The position numbers and the translations under genes are program-made. This document shows, in pieces, positions 59,301 through 64,000 of a stretch of DNA of 64,000 bases (position 1 is the first letter of the stretch; each line of letters starts with the position of its first letter). Below the pieces are notes generated by a model, which saw only the letters and a list, made by a program, of their open reading frames with translations, was not told the DNA's origin and did no database searches. Location: assembly GCA_037447655.1 (NCBI GenBank), contig JBBHKE010001056.1:1-64000 (forward strand), in the 5' to 3' direction. This DNA comes from Zygnema cylindricum. Lineage: Eukaryota > Streptophyta > Zygnematophyceae > Zygnematales > Zygnemataceae.

Positions 59301-62300
59301 ATTATTTGGAGTTTGAATTTAAAGGATTTTATGACAAAATTAGAAAAATTCATGCCAAGATAAAGAATTCATAGATGCTTATCTTCAAAGTTCAAATTTA
59401 ATATTAGTCTTGTTCGTTACATCGTAACAAACCTGTGTTTATACTGTGCGGTGGAAAGCTTCCGCATTATCAAGCACATTAAATTTCAAGCATTTAGAAC
59501 CAAAAATCACACGCTAGCTTGTTTTACAAATTAGGAAGTGACAAAAGTAGTCGAGCCTAACCGAATTTTAACATTTCAGGGATTTGGGATACAACCTTCT
59601 CCGGGGAGAAATTCCTCCGGTCATTGGTGACCTGATTAAACTCAATGAAGTGTGAGATCCAAAGACTTTCAACAAAGACCATTAAAAAAAACAACAATAT
59701 AAAAAATGAAAAATTGAGATTTATATATTGATATAAACGAATGCTAAAAGTGAACATAGCTAAATTTCGGTTCAACATTATGATGCTTTAATATGTAACC
59801 TAAGTTTAAGTCTAAATCGAGTTATAAAACAGAAATGTTAAAACAGATAAATATTGAACGTACAAAAGTTATTTATATTCCTTAAACCGAAAGAAATGTG
59901 ATTGTGAATTCAATGGAAAAAGGAAATACTGAGACCTTAAAGGTATGACCTCACAGGGATCTCTCTTACAATCTCCTCTCGGGAACCATTCCATCGACAT
60001 TCGGGAATATTCCTTCATTATGGACATTGTAAGTTTTTTCTTATTATTATTATTATTATTGCTATTATTGTTGTTTTTATCATTATAGTTGTCACTTATA
60101 TTATTTATCATTACATTACGAACTTCCAATTAGCTAGACGTTTACAGGCTTTACATAAATATACGTTAATGTTTTTGGGAGGCTTTAGAATCACAGTTTT
60201 TTAGTAGTATTAATGACTTAGGTTTTCTACGGTTTTCTATTCATTTATTATTATTGGATGTTTATTTTTTATTGTTATTTGATAAATGTATTCTAATTTT
60301 TATTTTTTTTGTTCTCTTTCTCAACTTTTTAACAAAAACATAGGAATCTCTCGCACAATCAGCTGAGGGGAGGGATTCCGAGTGCTCTTGCAAACATTCA
60401 AATCAATATAGACCTGTGAGTGGTGAGGTGGGGAGAGAGAGAAAGGAGGGAGCTGGAGGGGAAGGGGGAGGGGAAGGAAGAGGGGGAGGGGAAGGACGAC
60501 AAGGCTGGAGTGCCGGGAATGGATAAAGGGCGAGGAAGTGGACAGCGAGACGGAAAGGAAGAATAAGGGGGAGAGGGGAGTGAGAGGAGTGATACAGGGA
60601 AGGGGTGAATTGGGGTAGCGGGGAGAGGGAGAAAAGCAACAGGAAGCGTAGAGTTGAGCAAGAGTTTTTGTTTAATACCGGGATGTGGTCCGGCCATATT
60701 CAAAATATGCTCCAAAATATAGGAGTAAAGACCAGCCAGACCGATGTATGGGGACCTGGAAAATCAATCCACGGGTGGTATTAAGTATATGTTTACTGTG
60801 ACAGATGATTTTCCAAGATATACAAAGGTCTACTTTATAAAGGAATATGGTGAAGTGTTTTCACACTTCAAAGATGCAAAAATCTGGAGCGTAAAAGTAC
60901 AGAAATACCAATTCTGACTCTCAGATCGGATAATGGTGGATAGTATGTTTCCCAAGGTTTCAGAATGGTGAGGAAGAGAAAAAGGGTGAGGGAGAGGGAG
61001 AAGCAGAGGGTTAAATAGTGGGAGAGAGAGATTGAGATGGAGAGGGAGAGGGAGATGGATAGGAAGAGAAATACGGAGAGAGAGGTGGAGACTAAAGGAT
61101 GAAGAGAGAAGGAGACGGAGAGGGAGAGAGAGGGAGAGGGAGGGAAAGGGAGGGAGTGGCACAGTGGCTAGCGCATTGACAGCAACAGTCAAAGGTCTCA
61201 GGTTCGAACCTTGGCCGGCTCACTTTTCCCAAGTGTGGGACATGCCAAACCCCAGGTTCTGCGGAATTATAATAATAAGGGAAAAAGAACAGGGTGATGG
61301 TGAGGAGGAAATAGTCGAAAAAAAGAGAGCTTCAGTTGGTGATGGATCGAGGGAGATGGAAAAGGGAGAAGGTTGAGAGAGAGAGAGTGAGAAAGAAGGA
61401 ATAAATGATGTAGTTGGTGTTAAAAAAGAAAAAAAGTAAAGGTAAAGGAATTTGAGGTTGAGAGAGAGAGTGAGAGAGAGAGAGAGACGTCGCAAAATGG
61501 AGTAGCAAAACCAAAGATTGTAAAAAATGGGGAGCTTATATGGAAAACGGGGAGAGGAACAAACTACAGAAGTTTACCATTTTATATTGTTTTTTTATTA
61601 GGGACTTATCTCCCGCCCTCCATCCCCACCCCTTTGATTTGTTTTTTAGGGACTTATCATACAACCATCTGGTTGGAGGCATTCCAGAATCCCTCGGAAA
61701 TTCGATGTATCTCAGTACATTGTAAGGGAAAAAATTATATATAATGGGGGAGGAGAGCGGCGGGGCCTATGAAAAAAACGGAATGACTAATTTATTTTAT
61801 TTTTTCTTTTTAATAAGCGTATAAATAGAGCGAAGAAATCATTTCAAACGTGAAAAAGAAAAACATGAGAAACGTTGAAAAAAGAAAAACGTGAAACTAA
61901 GACATCCATTTCTCCGGTGTTCCAAAATTTTTAGAGAAAATCTGGCATTCTTTCAGCATAACCGAACAACAAATGTACAGTTTCAATTTATTTTTTAGAA
62001 TTCTCTTAGACAAACCTATGTCCTTAATTTACAAAGTTCAAAAATGTAGAAGCATAATCTGACGACTACTTTTGGACTTAACATATTTTTATGACTAATA
62101 CGGAGAAAAATCGTTTAGTATTGTATTCCATGTTGATACTAGCTCAAAACATTGTTTTTTTATATAAATATTATGCTCTTTTTCAAATGCAATATTTTAC
62201 AAACTTTAATAATTTCAAGGAGAAATTACAAACTTAAGTCGACTTAAGAAAGAAAAATAGATAATTAAATTAAAACTAGTATCATTTTGAATATTCTCAC

Positions 62301-63580
62301 ATGTTATTTTCTTCTCCCTTTGTTTTCCATGTAGAGATGTATCTCATAACGATCTTTCCGGATCTTTGCCAACATCTCTTGGAAAAGTTCAAACTTTAAC
62401 TTCTTTGTGAGTTTTTATTACATTTTATTTACTATTTCATTGCTTTCCTTTCCTTTGGTTTTACAAATGTAATTCAAATGTTTCATTTATTTTCTCTAAA
62501 ACTCGTTTGTTGATTGGTTATTAACTCTATTATAACTTTCCTTCTCTCTTTTGTATTTATTCCTCATTTTCTTGGCTCTTAGAAAGGCTTCCCACAACAG
62601 GATGAGAGGAGCAATCCCAGATTCGTTTGGAAACTTAACAATTCTTCAATATTTGTAAGGTTTTTACCTTAATTTGTCTTTTTTTTTGTATTGTCGTTAT
62701 CGCTTGCTCAGTAGCTCTGTATTTTTTACTTCATAACTTTTTTTGATACATTGTTTTTTTAATTTCATTTTCAGAACAATTTTTTACTCGCTTTCAGAAT
62801 TCTTTCTTTTTATTGTTTAGTTAAACTTACTAAAACTAATTTAAAATAACTTAATCACATAGGAATCAGTATGATCTATGGCAATTTCCCATTTTATTTC
62901 AAATCTGGATAACATTTTATGTGTGATTTTTTTTCAGATATTTGGACAACAACAAGTTTGTGGAATCTATTCCTGAAACAATCGGCAATCTGTTAGGACT
63001 AATCGCATTGTGGGTTCCCAAAAAAATAAAAAGAAGAATGGGGGGGGGGGGGGGAGGGGGGGGGTTAAAGGAGAGGGGAAGAGAGGTGGAGGGAGAGAAA
63101 TGTAAACAGTTGGTGGAGAAAAAAAAGTCGTTATATAAAGAAACATATCAGTCAAGAATTTGTCCTCATATGTGATTTTTGTGGTGTCTATAGTTGCATT
63201 TTGAGTCCGTCCAATTTAAAAAATTGAAATTGTTTAACTTCCTCATGATTTTATGCAATTTATATTTCGTTGTGTGAGTGTTTTTTTTTTTCTTCTCGAA
63301 TTCATTTGTCTTCAAGTTTTTATGTTTTCTATAATTTTCTGTTTCACCTATCTAAGAATTTTTGTGACAATTGGTGATTATCAAGTTCTTTTATGCAAGC
63401 TATTTTTGAATGAGACATTTTTTTTCCTTTTTTCTATTTACTGTTCATCCAAGAAATCGTTTTTCAAATCGTAAGCAAATTGCAAGTTTCAAATTTTATT
63501 ATTTCCAGGGACCTCTCTTTTAACCAGCTAAAAAGTGGAATCCCGATAGAGTTTTCTGGTCTTCAGAATCTCCAAATTTT
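42911..63580 (+). CDS. LRR receptor-type protein, 20 exons, continues past the window
   Basis: Exons: 42911-43007, 44896-45031, 45944-46015, 46311-46382, 46729-46800, 47599-47670, 48712-48783, 49281-49352, 50873-50944, 51457-51528, 57887-57958, 58546-58617, 59580-59651, 59957-60028, 60344-60415, 61650-61721, 62335-62406, 62583-62654, 62938-63009, 63509-63580. All junctions are GT-AG and the frame stays open (509 codons). Product: signal peptide, cysteine-containing LRR cap, then eighteen 24-residue plant LRRs. Such proteins sit at the cell surface and bind peptides or partner receptors. No kinase or membrane segment is reached, so receptor kinase and receptor-like protein both remain possible. 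Intron 10 holds an antisense copia element; intron 15 holds a copia scrap and a tRNA-like repeat. Confidence 0.85.
43190..44410. repeat. Decayed minisatellite in LRR intron 1
   Basis: Variants of 'atgtccattgcaatgtc' recur dozens of times over 1.2 kb, for instance 'atgtccatcgcaatatc', 'atatccattgccatgtcc', 'tgcccattgtgatgtc', 'gtccgtcgcaatgaccattg' and 'atgtctgttgcaatgc'. The period is near 20-24 bp. A 44-bp duplication lies at 44188-44265. There is no coding content. Confidence 0.6.
44896..45031 (+). CDS. LRR gene exon 2: N-terminal LRR cap
   Basis: 136 nt between CAAACAG and GTAAGG. It encodes 'DVLLEFKKGITDDPREELSS', then W-N-L-T-N-T-D-C-x-x-W-x-x-V-x-C, the plant LRRNT pattern (L-x-x-F/W-K ... 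W ... C-x-x-W-x-x-V-x-C), ending 'EGRVRML' as the first LRR strand. The usual Gly before Val is Arg here (WSRVYC). It leaves phase 2, matching all following exons. Confidence 0.85.
45944..51528 (+). CDS. LRR gene exons 3-10: eight 72-nt LRR exons
   Basis: Each exon is exactly 72 nt, phase 2 on both sides, and encodes one 24-residue repeat. Cores read in order: YLTGEIPTELG, FLSGRIPESIT, LLSGELPSRLG, QLTGIIPVSIS, FLTGEIPAEIG, NLIGGIPPSIG, SLSGNIPEEVG, SLSGPIPRTFG. The split codon is Leu in most cases (TT|A or TT|G) but Phe at exons 5 and 6 and Met at the exon 9/10 border. Exon 10 has a weak acceptor (GTGGAAG) without a pyrimidine tract, the least certain border of the series. Confidence 0.85.
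46690..46716. repeat. (TC)n run before exon 5 acceptor
   Basis: A nearly pure TC dinucleotide run ends 12 bp before the acceptor TTTTACAG of exon 5 and serves as its pyrimidine tract. Confidence 0.85.
48806..49121. repeat. CTCCCT-rich low-complexity tract in LRR intron 7
   Basis: More than 300 bp of CTCTCCCT/CCTCTCTC starting about 22 bp after the exon 7 donor. Two plus frames remain open because the tract cannot form stops. A poly(T) run (49132-49150) follows and another (49240-49263) lies just before the exon 8 acceptor. Confidence 0.85.
50312..50353. repeat. (AT)n microsatellite in LRR intron 8
   Basis: About 40 bp of pure AT dinucleotide. Confidence 0.9.
51674..52285 (-). repeat. 3' LTR of the copia element (612 bp)
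   Basis: Begins TGATAGGATCTC after the TGCTA target copy and ends GACTTAACA. It carries an extra tandem copy of a 54-bp block (51763-51816 and 51817-51870) not present in the other LTR. Both LTRs contain TGACGTCA and a 'ctatatac' TATA-like word in minus-strand sense. Confidence 0.9.
52286..52300 (-). promoter_or_regulatory. Polypurine tract of the copia element
   Basis: The minus strand reads TTTGAGAGGGGGAT directly before the 3' LTR (TGTTAAG...), the expected start site for plus-strand DNA synthesis. Confidence 0.8.
52310..57190 (-). pseudogene. Copia gag-pol polyprotein, interrupted by two nonsense codons
   Basis: One minus frame of about 1626 codons starts at ATG 57190 (MGRKKKN) and ends at TGA 52310, with stops TGA at 54869-54871 and TAG at 53867-53869. 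Order: UBN2 gag ('NGTNYQSWKKYIKGQFK', about 56690); two intact zinc knuckles 'CFQCGKLGHMAASC' and 'CHFCGKWGHISPQC' (about 55980-55880); a Gly/Arg-rich RGG stretch (55860-55720); protease with 'WIIESGASHH' (Glu codon 55595-55597 where family members have the catalytic Asp); integrase zinc finger 'LWHHRMCH...CEGC'; integrase core Asp in 'HIDLCGD' and 'IRSDNGGEF', Glu in 'ESNGVAERKN'; RT 'VYVDDFLM' (about 53240); RNase H 'DADWGGD' and 'EAEYMAP'. It would make a virus-like particle and cDNA. The stops and the protease change should prevent that. Confidence 0.85.
57229..57249 (-). promoter_or_regulatory. Primer-binding site of the copia element
   Basis: Immediately inside the 5' LTR the minus strand reads ATTGGTATCGGAGC, the copia-type site (TGGTATC-GAGC) complementary to the 3' end of initiator tRNA-Met. 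Confidence 0.8.
57250..57806 (-). repeat. 5' LTR of the copia element (557 bp)
   Basis: Ends in TGTTAAGTCA (minus-strand start) and TCCTTTCA (minus-strand end), next to the primer-binding site. It lacks the 54-bp duplication of the other LTR. A TATA-like ACTATATACTG on the minus strand near 57400 is the likely U3 promoter. Confidence 0.9.
57887..63580 (+). CDS. LRR gene exons 11-20: ten 72-nt LRR exons
   Basis: The series continues beyond the copia element with the same 72-nt length and phase 2. Cores: NLSGPIPSGIW, RLVGSIPPTIG, LLRGEIPPVIG, LLSGTIPSTFG, QLRGGIPSALA, HLVGGIPESLG, DLSGSLPTSLG, RMRGAIPDSFG, KFVESIPETIG, QLKSGIPIEFS. The first codon (AT|A, Ile) is completed from exon 10 across the element, so the frame would survive if the intron is spliced out. 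Exon 16 has an in-frame alternative acceptor 48 nt upstream. The last donor (63581, GTGAGT) shows that the gene goes on beyond 64 kb. Confidence 0.85.
60421..60660. repeat. Purine-rich low-complexity tract in LRR intron 15
   Basis: GGGGAGAGAG/GGAGGGGAA repeats start right after the exon 15 donor. Similar purine-rich DNA recurs at 60970-61150 and 61370-61490 in the same intron. Confidence 0.8.
60735..60955 (+). pseudogene. Copia integrase core scrap in LRR intron 15
   Basis: The plus strand reads 'TDVWGPGKSIH', then in the next frame 'KYMFTVTDDFPRYTKVYFIK' (first catalytic Asp) and 'HFKDAKIWSVKVQKYQF', then in a third frame 'ILTLRSDNGG' (second Asp). Two frameshifts and no surrounding retroelement sequence show an isolated fragment of about 220 bp. 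It is of a different family from the antisense element in intron 10. Confidence 0.65.
61154..61221 (+). repeat. tRNA-like SINE head in LRR intron 15
   Basis: 'GGCACAGTGGCTAGCGCA' (A box) and 'GGTTCGAACC' (perfect B box) at tRNA spacing. The anticodon stem TTGAC/GTCAA is perfect with loop AGCAACA (CAA at 34-36, but G instead of U at 33). T-stem pairs with wobbles; acceptor GAGTGGC/CCGGCTC pairs at 5 of 7. No terminator follows directly. It is more like the head of a tRNA-derived SINE than a working tRNA gene. Confidence 0.5.
61722..62334. other. LRR intron 16, nothing further recognised
   Basis: 613 bp of AT-rich intron without repeats or frames of note. Confidence 0.6.
63040..63064. repeat. 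Poly(G) run in LRR intron 19
   Basis: About 24 G with one A, roughly 30 bp after the exon 19 donor, followed by GGGAGAGG purine repeats. A G-run like this could form a quadruplex in the transcript. Confidence 0.85.
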
Positions 63581-64000
63581 GTGAGTCTCTCTCTTCCTCC
63601 CTCTCTCTCTCTCACTCCCCCTTCCTATCCCTCTTATTAGCTGGTTTTTTTGTTTCCCAGATAACGAAATTTAGAATTTCATTACCTACCTTAGTATAGC
63701 ATTCTATTACCTATAGTCTTGACATTCGCCTGGCCTTGTATCACTACTTAGAGTTATTGTTTTTTTCGCCACCTAAATCAAACTTTCTCCCTGCACACGT
63801 ATCCTTTTTTTATTCGGTGACCGCCAATTCAAATCAAATAATGAAGCTTTCCATGGCAGCCGTCGAATTAATAGCTTGACACGTGTGCACGTAGAAAAAT
63901 GAGCAAAAAATACATCAATGCTAACAGCGATACGCTGTGTAGTGCTTTGGTAAAGTCTCACTCATGTAAAGGTTCACAAAATCTTTGGGATAGAGTGAAG
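63581..64000 (+). other. Start of LRR intron 20 with a MITE-like end
   Basis: After the donor comes a short TCTC-rich run. At 63923-63945 'taacagcgatacgctgtgta' resembles the right terminus of the MITE family (taatagcgat..acggtgta). The next exon is not in the window. Confidence 0.4.

Overview
This is a gene-poor, repeat-rich, AT-rich eukaryotic nuclear segment. It most likely comes from the plant lineage (land plant or streptophyte alga). The evidence is plant-type leucine-rich repeats (LxGxIP core) on exons of exactly 72 nt joined by phase-2 introns, several Ty1/copia elements, CT-rich leaders and scattered TTTAGGG-type motifs. I cannot name the species. No bacterial-style operons, rRNA or CRISPR are present.

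Layout. 1-7.2 kb: AT-rich sequence, then a tandem cluster of decayed copia remnants ('family B', minus strand) with a 209-bp MITE inside. 7.2-14 kb: low-information DNA with a candidate EGF-like exon (7826-7945), a long C/T-rich tract and a tRNA-like sequence. 14-17.3 kb: minus-strand material, namely a long open exon for a polar nuclear-type protein of unknown function and three LRR exons. 17.3-21.9 kb: telomere-like motifs and a hAT-type MITE with a clean 8-bp target duplication. 21.9-27.6 kb: a decayed DNA transposon with a pogo/Tigger-like (CENPB-HTH plus DDD) transposase split by introns, and repeats of a CAGCGACGAAA-like motif. 29.9-33.6 kb: a plus-strand copia pol remnant ('family C') interrupted by a 736-bp insertion. 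34.6-38.7 kb: a second family B tandem remnant. 40.9-41.8 kb: another copia integrase fragment.

The main gene starts at 42911 (+) and runs off the right edge: a secreted or membrane LRR protein of the receptor-kinase/receptor-protein type. Exon 1 encodes the signal peptide, exon 2 the LRR N-terminal cap, and exons 3-20 are eighteen consecutive 72-nt exons, each one 24-residue LRR. Its tenth intron carries a nearly complete antisense copia element (51674-57806, TSD TGCTA) with two nonsense codons. Its fifteenth intron carries a copia integrase scrap and a tRNA-like (SINE-type) sequence. The kinase or transmembrane part would lie beyond 64 kb, so receptor kinase versus receptor-like protein cannot be decided here.

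I do not see a wholly new biological system. The strongest observations are the uniform LRR exon array, transposons with intact target duplications, the intron-bearing pogo-like element, tRNA-Arg-like sequence embedded in copia LTRs, and a candidate phase 1-1 EGF-like exon.
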